A DNA stretch of 64,000 nt from Clostridia bacterium (GCA_017938695.1 JAGBBA010000031.1:1-64000), one strand, 5' to 3'. Positions 15,657 through 24,028 are shown, numbered from the stretch's first letter. Numbers and translations: made by a program. Notes: a model not told the origin generated them from the letters alone.

Positions 15657-17975
15657 TTACAGCAGTTCGAAGACCCAGAGGGACTCGGGGTTTTCAGGGG
15701 TGTAGCGGGAGGAACGGTAAACGGTGATCCGCAGGCGTTCGCCGTCGGCTTTGGTGTACTCCACCGTGGGGGAGCCGAACTGCATCAGCTGATCGTTGAT
15801 CTGCTTGAGGTCAAAGAAGTTCTGGATGGAGCGGCGGCTCTGCTTGGCAACGATATCCGTCAGGTACATGCGGAAAGCGGCAGAGAAGGACTTATCGGAG
15901 TTTTCCAGTGCATGGATGAAATAGTGGCGGGAGAACAGCACGCGTACTTCGTCGGTGGCAAGATTGACCACATAGGCACCGCGGTAACGGTGTTGAGCGG
16001 CCAGCAGGAAGTCGTTGACGTCCATGTCCTCGGTTTGCAGGCTGTGCATGGCCTGCAGCTCGCTGGACAGACTGACAGTCTTTTGCTGACGCTCCTGATA
16101 GAACTGGTACTTGGCCTTATACATGCGGGCTTCAGCCTCGCGGATCATGGCCAGCACCTCCTGGGTGGAGGCAGCCCAGTCTGCACCGGTGGAAACCGTG
16201 TAGCCAGCGGCTTCAATGGCCGTGTTAGCAGTCAGAATGGCGGCGTCAAGCCATTCCTGGGTGATGTTTTCAACAAGGATCACAAACTCGTCGCCGCCGA
16301 AACGGTACACATTTTTCTGGCCGAAGGCTTTGCTCAGGGCGGTGGCGATGGTGCGGAGCATGATGTCGCCGTGCTCATGGCCATAGCGGTTGTTGATGGC
16401 ATGCAGGTCATTCACATCAATGTACACGCAGCCCAGACCGGATACAATGCGGCCGTTCAGGTTCTCCAGGCGCAGCTGGTAGCTGGTGCGGTTCATCACC
16501 CGGGTCAGACCGTCGATGGTGCTGGCGATCTCCAGCCGGTTGAGATAATCCATGTTGTTGGCAGCCATCAGGAAGCTGTTGGCCACTGTGTTCAGCAAAA
16601 GCAAGGTGTTGGGGTTGGCGGGATTCAGGGCACCGATGGCCTGGTGGATGGTACCGTCGGCAGAAGAAATGGGGCACAGGGCGAAGGTGTGCAGCCCGTG
16701 GGCATTGAGGAACCGAACAAGCTTGGGGTATTGCTGCAAAAGGGGACTGTCGGCGCGAACCATCAGGCTTTGGCGGTGCTGGCAGGCAAGGGACAGGATC
16801 TCCTCGGCAAGCTCGGGCTGCTTGAGATAGGCGTCAACGGCAGCCTGATCCCAGCCCTCAATGGTTTCAGCTACGGGGTGGGCGGTGTCGATGAGGAAGG
16901 CGGCGTTGCTCTTGGCACGGTCCGCCACGCCGCGAAGGGACTCGCGGTAATACTCGGGTTTGTGGTGGATTTCCATCAGCCGGGCCTGGATCAAGGAGAT
17001 AAACTTGTTTTTGTTTTGCAGCTTGTGGTCAGAAATGTATAGGACGGCAAAGTAGACGAACACGCCCAGGCAGATGTACAGCATGGAGCCCAGCATCAGG
17101 TGGCTGAACTCGATCGAGTAAACCAGGGCCACCTTTTCCGGCACAGACACCATGGCCATCCAGTTGTTGATGCCCACGGGGGTGTAATAGATGTACATAT
17201 AGCCGTCGTGGGACTTGGCATGGAAAGCGGAATACCCTTCCCGGCAGGCAGCCAGGTCGTCGATGAGAACGGACATGTCATAGCCGGGCTTGGCGGCATA
17301 TTCCGAGCCAGCTTCGCCAACGGCGTTGGTGCCAGAGAGCCCGTTATGGATGTATTGCCCGGAGTCGGACTCGAGGATGAAGCTGAAAGACTGATCCTGG
17401 AAAACGTTGGTACCCTTTACCTTGGTGCCCATGCTCAGATCGTACACACCGTAGAGGATGGCGATGATCTCTTCGTTCTGGCGGATGGGAACGGCGGAGC
17501 GGATAACACGCCTGCTGGGATCAATGTACCCGCTGGACACATTGGAGATGAAGGGGAGGCGTTCCACCTCGGTTTGGTAGGAAAGCTGGCTGGTGAGATC
17601 ATATCGGCCGGAACCGGTGATCAGCGTGCCGTCGGGCAGGAGTACCTGCAGCCAGTCCAGCATGCCGCGTTGCTCAAAGGAGGCCAGGTGAACGCTGAGG
17701 TCGTGTTGTTCCTCCGCCATCAGCACAGCCAGCATGTCGGCCACTACGCTGAGCTGCTCGCGGTCGTCCATCACATGCTCGTAATAGTTCTGGCTGAATG
17801 CCTTGGTGGCTTCGGCCAGGCGGGTGATGGACACCTCCTCAGCATGCTTGACGATCTGCGTGGTTAGATAGATTTGTCCTGCCACCTGATAGACAACCAA
17901 AAGAAGCACCGCCAGGATACGCTTCCAGCGATGGCCCGTCAAAAGGGTGATTTTCTCTGTTTGCAAGATGCTCAC
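15657..17975 (-). CDS. Membrane Cache-GGDEF diguanylate cyclase with extra C-terminal domain
   Basis: 772 residues. Membrane segments at about 18-36 and 292-313 enclose an extracytoplasmic double-Cache-like sensor. Residues 335-475 look GAF-like. The GGDEF domain has Asp520 in 'YIDVNDLHAINNRYG' and an intact GGDEF at 560-564, so it should make cyclic di-GMP. No RxxD inhibitory site is seen just upstream of GGDEF. About 115 residues follow the catalytic domain ('YVVNLATDEVRVLFSRH'), possibly a PAS-like module. The start is a GTG at 17975 with a weak ribosome site. A strong promoter lies just upstream. The signal sensed is unknown. Confidence 0.88.
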   Translation of the reverse strand: MSILQTEKITLLTGHRWKRILAVLLLVVYQVAGQIYLTTQIVKHAEEVSITRLAEATKAFSQNYYEHVMDDREQLSVVADMLAVLMAEEQHDLSVHLASFEQRGMLDWLQVLLPDGTLITGSGRYDLTSQLSYQTEVERLPFISNVSSGYIDPSRRVIRSAVPIRQNEEIIAILYGVYDLSMGTKVKGTNVFQDQSFSFILESDSGQYIHNGLSGTNAVGEAGSEYAAKPGYDMSVLIDDLAACREGYSAFHAKSHDGYMYIYYTPVGINNWMAMVSVPEKVALVYSIEFSHLMLGSMLYICLGVFVYFAVLYISDHKLQNKNKFISLIQARLMEIHHKPEYYRESLRGVADRAKSNAAFLIDTAHPVAETIEGWDQAAVDAYLKQPELAEEILSLACQHRQSLMVRADSPLLQQYPKLVRFLNAHGLHTFALCPISSADGTIHQAIGALNPANPNTLLLLNTVANSFLMAANNMDYLNRLEIASTIDGLTRVMNRTSYQLRLENLNGRIVSGLGCVYIDVNDLHAINNRYGHEHGDIMLRTIATALSKAFGQKNVYRFGGDEFVILVENITQEWLDAAILTANTAIEAAGYTVSTGADWAASTQEVLAMIREAEARMYKAKYQFYQERQQKTVSLSSELQAMHSLQTEDMDVNDFLLAAQHRYRGAYVVNLATDEVRVLFSRHYFIHALENSDKSFSAAFRMYLTDIVAKQSRRSIQNFFDLKQINDQLMQFGSPTVEYTKADGERLRITVYRSSRYTPENPESLWVFELL

Positions 17976-18008
17976 CTGTGTTCACAATATAGTGTGTATT
18001 CCTCTCAA

Positions 18009-18037
18009 ATTATACATCATCTGCTATTGTCTTTCAA
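18009..18037 (-). promoter_or_regulatory. Promoter of the GGDEF gene
   Basis: Minus-strand TTGAAA (18032-18037) and TATAAT (18009-18014) with 17-base spacing. The GTG start is about 27 bases beyond the predicted transcription start. Confidence 0.75.
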
Positions 18038-18057
18038 CCGAAAAAGAATAAATTGCA

Positions 18058-18086
18058 CCAAAAAGCCTGCCCCGAAAGGAGCAGGC
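18058..18086 (-). terminator. Terminator of the exported flavoprotein gene
   Basis: On the minus strand GCCTGCTCC pairs with GGGGCAGGC (9 bp, one G-U) and is followed by TTTTTGG. Confidence 0.75.
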
Positions 18087-18110
18087 GAATGGTTTGAACT
18101 GGAAACGGAA

Positions 18111-19055
18111 TTACTTCTTGATCTGGGACAGGGCGTCGTTCACAGCAGCGATCAGAGCCTGGGAGGACTTGGTGGCACCAGTGATCACGTCCACATTGGT
18201 GGAGTTGGCAGCCACGATGCTGTCCAGCAGGGCGGGGTTGGCCTTGGCGAAGTATTCGGGGGTCTCGCCATTGCTCAGCACTTCGATCTTAGCGATCTTA
18301 TCGCCGTCCATGGTGACCTTCACCTTCAGCTCGCCGCCGATTTCGCTCACGCCAGTGCCGATGTACTCGTTGGCAGCCAGGGCGGGGGCAGCTTCTTCTT
18401 CAACCACGGGAGCAGCCTCGTAGCCGAAGTGGATGTTCAGCAGCTCGATGGTCTTGGCAGCCACGTCAGCAGACAGGCAGCCGCAGCGATAGCCGCGCTC
18501 GGGGGAGGCGAATTCGCAGCCGGAAGCGGCCATCCAGTTGCCAACGGAGTCCTTGCACAGCTCGGAGCCAGCCACCGTCTGATGGGCGTGGGCTTCGCGG
18601 CCTTCGGGCACGTACATGGGCAGCTGGGTGGACTCGTACCAGGCGTACAGCTGGTTGCGGATGGCACCGGAGTCCTTGGACTCGCAGAACAGGCCGATCA
18701 CAGCCAGGGCACCGCCCAGGGAGCCGCACAGGTTCTTACGGCCATAACCGCCGCCGCCATTGGCGAACATGTGGCCGTCGATCTGGTTGTAGGGATAGCC
18801 GTACTTCTCAGCCATCAGATCCAGGATGCCGGAGGCAACGCCAGAGCAGCAGCCGCCATTGGCACCGTTGAAGTTGGCGAAAACGCGGGCCTTGACTTCT
18901 TCCTTGTCAAGGGGCTGATAGGTCCAGGGCCAGGCGGGCTTGCTGGGTTCTTCAGCACCGGCGATCATGGGGACGGCGGTCAGCGCAGCGGCACCCACCA
19001 TGCCCTTGCCAGCCAGACGCAGGAAATCGCGGCGAGACTGTTCCATGGATTTCAT
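18111..19055 (-). CDS. Tat-exported C_GCAxxG / FMN-binding domain protein
   Basis: 314 residues. A twin-arginine signal 'SRRDFLRLAGKG' is at 7-18, so the folded, cofactor-bearing protein is exported. The middle (about 50-215) resembles the C_GCAxxG_C_C redox family: 'ANGGCCSGVASGIL', 'NLCGSLGGALAVIG' and a late 'YRCGCLS'. After an Ala/Glu-rich linker comes an FMN_bind domain (about 238-314) with 'DVITGATKSS', where Asp289 to Thr295 match the ApbE flavinylation motif; Thr295 would carry FMN. The start is set by AAGGAGG eight bases upstream. A cell-surface electron carrier or reductase is likely. No electron donor gene is adjacent. Confidence 0.82.
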   Translation of the reverse strand: MKSMEQSRRDFLRLAGKGMVGAAALTAVPMIAGAEEPSKPAWPWTYQPLDKEEVKARVFANFNGANGGCCSGVASGILDLMAEKYGYPYNQIDGHMFANGGGGYGRKNLCGSLGGALAVIGLFCESKDSGAIRNQLYAWYESTQLPMYVPEGREAHAHQTVAGSELCKDSVGNWMAASGCEFASPERGYRCGCLSADVAAKTIELLNIHFGYEAAPVVEEEAAPALAANEYIGTGVSEIGGELKVKVTMDGDKIAKIEVLSNGETPEYFAKANPALLDSIVAANSTNVDVITGATKSSQALIAAVNDALSQIKK

Positions 19056-19120
19056 GATGAAAACCTCCTTAATGTTCGGGGGGACATAATAGTCCCTATG
19101 TTATTTTTTTGACTAAGCTA

Positions 19121-19149
19121 AGTATACATCTCCATGCAAAATATGTCAA
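19121..19149 (-). promoter_or_regulatory. Promoter of the exported flavoprotein
   Basis: Minus-strand TTGACA (19144-19149) and TATACT (19121-19126) are 17 bases apart. The leader includes a small hairpin, GGGAC/GTCCC, at 19081-19096. Confidence 0.8.
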
Positions 19150-19247
19150 GCTTTCAAACCGATGTATACAATTTGTTCATCTTTCCTTCATCAACGGGGG
19201 ATATGCTGAAGGCAGCTGGTTATGCTAAAAGATGGAGGGATCAGACA

Positions 19248-20225
19248 ATGTGCACCAGTATTTCATGGAAAAACGGCGATCATTACTTTGGCAGGAATCT
19301 TGACCTGGAGGTGGCCTTTGGGCAGCAGGTGGTGATCACGCCGAGAAAATATCCTTTCAGCTTTCGCAGCGGAGAAACGCTGGCGGAGCACTATGCCATG
19401 ATCGGCATGGCGACGGTGATGGAGGGCTTTCCGCTGTATGCGGAGGCCGTGAACGAGAAAGGCCTCTGCATAGCCGGGCTGAACTTTCCCGGCAATGCGT
19501 ATTATCAGCCGGAAGGGGCGGGGGAGAAGCATGCCATTTCTCCCTTTGAGCTGCCCTGGTGGCTGCTGGGTCAGTGTTCCACCGTGCAGGAGGCGCATGC
19601 CCTGCTGGAAAACACGCAGCTGGTGAGCATACCTTTCAGCGAACAGATTCAGCTTTCGCCGCTGCACTGGCATATTACGGATGCAAAGGAATCCATCGTC
19701 GTGGAGTGCATGAAAGACGGCATGCACATTCACCGCGACCCGGTGGGGGTGCTGACGAACAATCCGCCCTTTGATTTTCACCTGTACAACCTGAGTCAAT
19801 ACATGAACTTGAGCGCAGACCTGCCGGAAAACCAGTTTTCTGATGAGGTGGAGCTGCGTCCTTTTGGCCGGGGCTTCGGTGCCTTTGGCCTGCCGGGGGA
19901 TGCTTCGCCTGCATCAAGGTTTGTGCGGGCGGCTTTCTTGAAGCTGAATGCAGAATGTGAGCAAACGGAAGATGCCTCCGTGGCTCAGTTCATGCACATT
20001 CTGGATGCGGTGGCCATGACCAAGGGCAGCGTGAACACACCGGCCGGAAAATGGGATCACACGCTTTACTCCTGCTGCGTGAATACGGACCGGGGCATCT
20101 ACTATTACAAAACCTACGGCAACAACCAGCTGACGGCGGTGCATCTGCACCACGCAGAGCTGGACGGACAGGCACTGACGTGCTTTCCGCTGGAAATGCG
20201 CCAGCAGATTTGCCATGCCAACTGA
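19248..20225 (+). CDS. Choloylglycine hydrolase family (bile salt hydrolase-like) enzyme
   Basis: 325 residues, the size of bile salt hydrolases. These Ntn-hydrolases expose Cys2 as nucleophile after Met removal. MCTS begins at 19248, preceded by GGAGG, so longer frames upstream are rejected. The residue set expected for the active site is present: Cys2, Arg16, Asp19, Asn79 in 'GLNFPG', Asn172 in 'VLTNNPPF' and Arg224 in 'ASRF'. Substrate could be conjugated bile acids, penicillin V or N-acyl homoserine lactones. The 'LNFPGNA' and 'TNNPPFD' contexts look closer to bile salt hydrolases. No signal peptide, hence cytoplasmic. It stands alone. Confidence 0.85.
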   Translation: MCTSISWKNGDHYFGRNLDLEVAFGQQVVITPRKYPFSFRSGETLAEHYAMIGMATVMEGFPLYAEAVNEKGLCIAGLNFPGNAYYQPEGAGEKHAISPFELPWWLLGQCSTVQEAHALLENTQLVSIPFSEQIQLSPLHWHITDAKESIVVECMKDGMHIHRDPVGVLTNNPPFDFHLYNLSQYMNLSADLPENQFSDEVELRPFGRGFGAFGLPGDASPASRFVRAAFLKLNAECEQTEDASVAQFMHILDAVAMTKGSVNTPAGKWDHTLYSCCVNTDRGIYYYKTYGNNQLTAVHLHHAELDGQALTCFPLEMRQQICHAN

Positions 20226-20271
20226 AATCAAACAACTCGCGCAATGGTTGAGTGACAAAAGAAATGCTCGT

Positions 20272-20300
20272 TTGCAATTCATGCGCAGCTATGCCATAAT
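20272..20300 (+). promoter_or_regulatory. Promoter of the XRE regulator
   Basis: TTGCAA (20272-20277) and CATAAT (20295-20300) with 17-base spacing, 22 bases before the ATG. Confidence 0.6.
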
Positions 20301-20321
20301 TCAAATGAAGGAGGCGAGCGT

Positions 20322-20945
20322 ATGAAGCTTGGAAGCAATATCCGCACGTTGCGTCAGCGCAAGGGGCTGACACAGGAACAGGTGGCGGCACATCTTGGGG
20401 TATCCTATCAAGCTGTGTCCAAGTGGGAAACCGGTGCCAACACACCGGATATATCGCTTTTGCCGGCTTTGGCCGCGTTGTTTGATGTGACGATAGACGC
20501 ACTGTTTTCCCTTGATGCGCTGCCGCTGCCCGACGGGCTGCTCCCTCAGGAAGATGACGATGTGATTCGCGTCATTCAGATGCGAGGGAAGAAAGTGCTC
20601 GCTGTCACGCCAAGGGCTACGCCGGATTCACCAGCAATCGAAATTGCATTTCCGCGCAATTGCAATGAGCGTACGCAGTATTTCAAGGTGGAAGTGTATG
20701 GCCATGTCATGGCCGATGGTTCCATCAATGGCGATGTGGTTTGCCATCAGTCCATCCAGTGCTCGCAGATCAATGGCGATGTGCATGCAGATGGGGATAT
20801 AAGGGCTAATGAAGTAACCGACAGCGGAAGGATCGTTTGCAACGGTATTCATGATTGCTATAAAATGCTGGCGAACCATATTGAGTGCGCCGGAGATATC
20901 CAGTCTGCCAATCTGACGTGCAACCAGATAACATACAAAAAGTAG
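20322..20945 (+). CDS. XRE-family regulator with bactofilin-like C-terminus
   Basis: 207 residues. The XRE helix-turn-helix occupies about 5-60 ('LTQEQVAAHLGVSYQAVSKWE'). Residues about 80-120 are a linker. The C-terminal 90 residues are short repeating turns with Gly-Asp pairs ('INGDV' twice, 'ADGDI', 'CAGDI'), the pattern of a right-handed beta-helix as in polymer-forming bactofilins. Several Cys residues lie in this region (Cys-x6-Cys and others). The combination suggests a DNA-binding protein that multimerises through its tail. The target is unknown; no partner gene is adjacent. GGAGG precedes the start. Confidence 0.8.
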   Translation: MKLGSNIRTLRQRKGLTQEQVAAHLGVSYQAVSKWETGANTPDISLLPALAALFDVTIDALFSLDALPLPDGLLPQEDDDVIRVIQMRGKKVLAVTPRATPDSPAIEIAFPRNCNERTQYFKVEVYGHVMADGSINGDVVCHQSIQCSQINGDVHADGDIRANEVTDSGRIVCNGIHDCYKMLANHIECAGDIQSANLTCNQITYKK

Positions 20946-20970
20946 CACGCAATAGACTTAGACAAAAACA

Positions 20971-21002
20971 CAGGAGCCTCCCGAATACACGGGAGGCTCC
21001 TG
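20971..21002 (-). terminator. Terminator between XRE gene and kdgK
   Basis: CAGGAGCCTCCCG pairs with CGGGAGGCTCCTG over 13 bp with a six-base loop. On the minus strand it is followed by TGTTTTTGTC, so it mainly serves kdgK. It may also stop the convergent XRE transcript. Confidence 0.8.
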
Positions 21003-21030
21003 CTGATATATGAAGGTGTTACTTCTGAAA

Positions 21031-22065
21031 TTAGCGCTGCACGCGGCCGGTGCCGGAGCCCTTCATCAGGGACTCGACTTCAGCAACGGACACACGGTTG
21101 TAGTCGCCGATGATGGTGTGCTTCAGGCAGGAAGCAGCCACGGCGTACTCCAGGGCGTCCTTCTCGTTGTCGTAGTTGTTCAGGCCGTAGATCAGGCCGC
21201 CGCCGAAGGAGTCGCCGCCGCCCACGCGGTCAACGATATCGGTGATGCTGTACTTGCGGGACAGGAAGAAGTCCTTGCCGTTGTACAGGCAGGCGCGCCA
21301 GTCGTTGTGGTTGGCGGACTTGCTTTCACGCAGGGTGATGGCCACGCGCTTGATGTTGGGATAGGTCTCCATGGCCAGAGAGGCGATGGCCTTGTAGTTT
21401 TCGATGTTCAGCTCGCCCTCTTCCACGTCAGCCTGGGATTCAGCCTTCAGGCACAGGGCCTTCTGGAAGTCTTCCTCGTTGGCGATCACGGTATCAACGT
21501 ACTTCACCAGCTCGGTCATCACTTCGTCAGCGCGCTTGCCGTACTTCCACAGGTTCTTGCGGTAGTTCAGGTCGCAGGACACGTGGATGCCGCGCTCCTT
21601 GCAGGCCTTCAGGGCTTCCAAGCACAGGTCGGCAGCACCCTGGGAGATGGCGGGGGTAATGCCGGTGAAGTGGAACCAGGTGGCACCTTCCAGGGTCTTG
21701 TCCCAGTCGATGTCGCCGGGCTTGGCTTCGGCGATGGAGGAGCCAGCGCGGTCGTAGATCACCTTGGAGGGACGCTGCACAGCACCGGTCTCCAGGTAGT
21801 AGATGCCCACGCGGTTGCCGCCGCGGACGATCTTGGTGGTATCCACGCCAAAGCCGCGCAGCTCGCGGATGCAGGCATCAGCGATGTCGTTCTTGGGCAG
21901 CACGGTCACAAAGCTGGTATCCATGCCGTAGTTGGCCAGGGACACAGACACGTTGGCCTCGCCGCCGCCGAAGGTGGCCTCCAGGGCGGGGGACTGGAAG
22001 AAACGCTCGTAAGCGGGGGACTTCAGACGGAGCATGATCTCACCGAAAGTAATAACCTTAGCCAT
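21031..22065 (-). CDS. kdgK: 2-keto-3-deoxygluconate kinase (PfkB family)
   Basis: 344 residues. PfkB/ribokinase fold with N-terminal 'FGGGEANVSVSLANYG' and C-terminal catalytic 'DRVGGGDSFGGGLIYG', where the Asp is the base. It would phosphorylate 2-keto-3-deoxygluconate to the 6-phosphate, the substrate of the adjacent aldolase. The assignment relies on the neighbouring eda gene plus overall resemblance to KdgK of Clostridia. The start has CTGGAGG upstream. It has its own promoter about 65 bases upstream of the gene and may also be read from eda. Together with IclR control this indicates hexuronate or pectin breakdown products. Confidence 0.92.
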   Translation of the reverse strand: MAKVITFGEIMLRLKSPAYERFFQSPALEATFGGGEANVSVSLANYGMDTSFVTVLPKNDIADACIRELRGFGVDTTKIVRGGNRVGIYYLETGAVQRPSKVIYDRAGSSIAEAKPGDIDWDKTLEGATWFHFTGITPAISQGAADLCLEALKACKERGIHVSCDLNYRKNLWKYGKRADEVMTELVKYVDTVIANEEDFQKALCLKAESQADVEEGELNIENYKAIASLAMETYPNIKRVAITLRESKSANHNDWRACLYNGKDFFLSRKYSITDIVDRVGGGDSFGGGLIYGLNNYDNEKDALEYAVAASCLKHTIIGDYNRVSVAEVESLMKGSGTGRVQR

Positions 22066-22087
22066 TGCAAAAACCTCCAGTTTTTTT

Positions 22088-22114
22088 GGAATTATGAATT
22101 ATGAATTATGAATT
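22088..22114. repeat. Short AT-rich tandem repeat
   Basis: Three tandem copies of GAATTAT followed by GAATTT lie in the kdgK leader. Similar AATTATGAATTATG runs are seen between genes in many Bacillota. No function is evident. Confidence 0.6.
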
Positions 22115-22129
22115 TAGTTTGTGGTACAC

Positions 22130-22158
22130 ATTTTAGAGTAGTTACAGCAACCGATCAA
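22130..22158 (-). promoter_or_regulatory. Promoter of kdgK
   Basis: Minus-strand TTGATC (22153-22158) and TAAAAT (22130-22135) separated by 17 bases. Confidence 0.6.
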
Positions 22159-22208
22159 GTCTGAACTATGCGTTATGTGGGCAAAAGTCGCTGCTTTTTC
22201 GGGAGAGC

Positions 22209-22246
22209 GCGAGAGGGGCTTTTTCTCAGAAAAAGCCGCCTCTCGC
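22209..22246 (-). terminator. Hairpin after eda
   Basis: GCGAGAGG(G)GCTTTTTCT pairs with AGAAAAAGCCGCCTCTCGC across a short loop, giving about 17 bp. No clear T tract follows on the minus strand, so it may stabilise the message or attenuate transcription rather than fully stop it. Confidence 0.55.
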
Positions 22247-22258
22247 ATCTTGCACCCG

Positions 22259-23215
22259 TTACTTCTGCACCAGGTGGCAGGCGAAGCCGCCGATCTCGTC
22301 TTCGAGGTAGATGGCGATGAGCTTGCCGTTCTTCACGACAGCGGAATCCTCAATGAACTTGAAGCCGCGCTGCTCCAGGTGCCACTTGGCACGCTTCACG
22401 CTGTTGGTGCCGATGGCGATGTGGCCGTTCTTGCCGCGGCCCATGTACTTGTTCAGCTCGATGCCGGTGCCCACAAAGTTGGAGGAGTTGCCTTCCTTGA
22501 TGGGCCAGCCCAGCAGGTTAGCCAGCTTCTTGGCTTCGGCCATGGAGGTCTCGGCGTCTTCGCAGTTGATGCCCACGTGGCGCAGCTCGAAGCCCAGCAT
22601 GGTGTTCACGGCGGAACGGGTCAGCTCGGTGATGCGGTTCCAGTCCTTGGCGGCAACGGCATCGGCAGGCACCATCCAGGAGCCGCCGCAGCACAGGATC
22701 TTGTCGAAGGCCAGGTAATCCAGCATGTTCTTCTCGTTGATGCCGCCGGTGGGCATGAACTTCACAGCACCGTAGGGAGCAGCCATAGCCTTGATCAGCT
22801 TCAGGCCACCCAGAGGCTCGGCGGGGAAGAACTTCACGGCGTTCAGGCCCAGGGACAGGGCGACCTCGATATCAGAGGGGTTGCCGGTGCCGGGGCAGAT
22901 CGGGATGTTCTTGGAGGTGCAGTACTTCACCACTTCGGGGTTCAGACCGGGGGACACGATGGCGGCGGCACCGGCGTTCACAGCACGGTCCACCTGCTCG
23001 GTGGTCAGCACGGTACCGGCGCACAGCAGCACGTTGGGCAGGGCCTCGTGTACGCGGCGGATGGACTCCTCAGCAGCGGCAGTACGGAAGGTGATCTCAG
23101 CAACGGGCAGACCGCCGTCAGCCAGGGCCTTGCACAGCGGCACAGCATCCTCAGCATCGTTGATGGCAATGACGGGAACCAGACCGGCCAGGGACAGTTT
23201 CTCCAAGAATTCCAT
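22259..23215 (-). CDS. eda: KDPG/KHG aldolase fused to a VOC-like domain
   Basis: 318 residues; classical Eda proteins are near 210. Residues 1-205 are a class I KDPG aldolase with Glu40 and Arg44 in 'VAEITFRT', 'PGTGNPSD', and the Schiff-base Lys128 in 'NAVKFFPAE'. It splits 2-keto-3-deoxy-6-phosphogluconate into pyruvate and glyceraldehyde 3-phosphate. Residues about 208-318 look like a vicinal-oxygen-chelate/glyoxalase-type domain ('LRHVGINCED', 'HIAIGTNSVKRAKWHLEQRG', 'IYLEDEIGGF'). The two parts are in one unbroken frame. The added domain may bind metal or substrate, or improve handling of the keto acid. The gene lies 43 bases after the iclR stop. Confidence 0.9.
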   Translation of the reverse strand: MEFLEKLSLAGLVPVIAINDAEDAVPLCKALADGGLPVAEITFRTAAAEESIRRVHEALPNVLLCAGTVLTTEQVDRAVNAGAAAIVSPGLNPEVVKYCTSKNIPICPGTGNPSDIEVALSLGLNAVKFFPAEPLGGLKLIKAMAAPYGAVKFMPTGGINEKNMLDYLAFDKILCCGGSWMVPADAVAAKDWNRITELTRSAVNTMLGFELRHVGINCEDAETSMAEAKKLANLLGWPIKEGNSSNFVGTGIELNKYMGRGKNGHIAIGTNSVKRAKWHLEQRGFKFIEDSAVVKNGKLIAIYLEDEIGGFACHLVQK

Positions 23216-23258
23216 GATCTCTCGTCCTTTCTGTATGTCGATCCAACGGGGTACAAGA

Positions 23259-24017
23259 TTACAGGGCGCGCAGCACGCGCTCGATGCGGCGTTTGGCCCG
23301 GCGCAGGAGGGCTCCGCAGTTTTCCAGCTGCTCCGGCGTCATGCGGAAGCTGGGGGCGGAGATGCTCAGCGCATAGGCAGGGCGGCCGTCGCGGCCAAGG
23401 ATGGCCACGCCCACACAGCTAACGTTGTCGGCATTCTCCTGATCCTCCATGGCCCAGCCGCGCTCCCGAATGGAAGCAAGCTGCGCGATGAGGGCCTCCA
23501 CATCGGTGATGGTGCGGGAGGTGAGGGGAGAAAGGGTGTCGTCAGCGTACAGGCGGCGGACGTCGTCGTTACTCATCTCCGCCAGGAAGGCCTTGCCCAT
23601 GGCCGTGGCGTACAGGGGCATGCGGATGCCCACGTGGCTGGCCATGCGGATGGACTGGGTGCTCTCGATCTTGTCGATATAGAGCACTTCCTTGCCGGAG
23701 AGAACGCCGCAGTGCATGGTTTCGTTGCAATCGGCGAAGGCCTGCTGCATATACTGCCGGAGAACCTGGGTCACGTCGGTGGTCTGGACCACGGCCGCGC
23801 CGACCTCGAAGGTTTTCAGGGTCATCTGATAGCGGCCTGCGGCAGTCAGACGGACGTAGCGCAGGGTGAGCAGGGTCTGCATCAGGTTATGCGCGCTGGA
23901 TTTGGGCAAAGATAGCTCGTTGGCGATCTCATGCAGCTCCAGCCCGTCGGGATGCTCAGAGAGCAGCTCCAGGATGGTCAGCCCGCGCTGCAAGGTGCGG
24001 TTGGCTGCTTCTGTCAT
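23259..24017 (-). CDS. IclR-family transcriptional regulator
   Basis: 252 residues. The winged helix is at about 8-60 ('LTILELLSEHPDGLELHEIA', 'LPKSSAHNLMQTL'). The IclR effector domain is at about 75-250 with 'GVRMPL-like GIRMPLYATAMGKAFLA' and 'NVSCVGVAILGRDGRP'. The start is set by GGAGGG before the ATG at 24017; a longer frame to 24125 includes the promoter. It is upstream of and probably cotranscribed with eda, and likely plays the KdgR role, sensing 2-keto-3-deoxygluconate or its phosphate. An inverted repeat in its own leader is a possible operator. Confidence 0.9.
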   Translation of the reverse strand: MTEAANRTLQRGLTILELLSEHPDGLELHEIANELSLPKSSAHNLMQTLLTLRYVRLTAAGRYQMTLKTFEVGAAVVQTTDVTQVLRQYMQQAFADCNETMHCGVLSGKEVLYIDKIESTQSIRMASHVGIRMPLYATAMGKAFLAEMSNDDVRRLYADDTLSPLTSRTITDVEALIAQLASIRERGWAMEDQENADNVSCVGVAILGRDGRPAYALSISAPSFRMTPEQLENCGALLRRAKRRIERVLRAL

Positions 24018-24028
24018 AACATCCCTCC

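Noticed and set aside
22088..22114. Short tandem AATTATG run considered as CRISPR or origin iteron
   Set aside because: Only three seven-base units, no spacers and no replication genes nearby.
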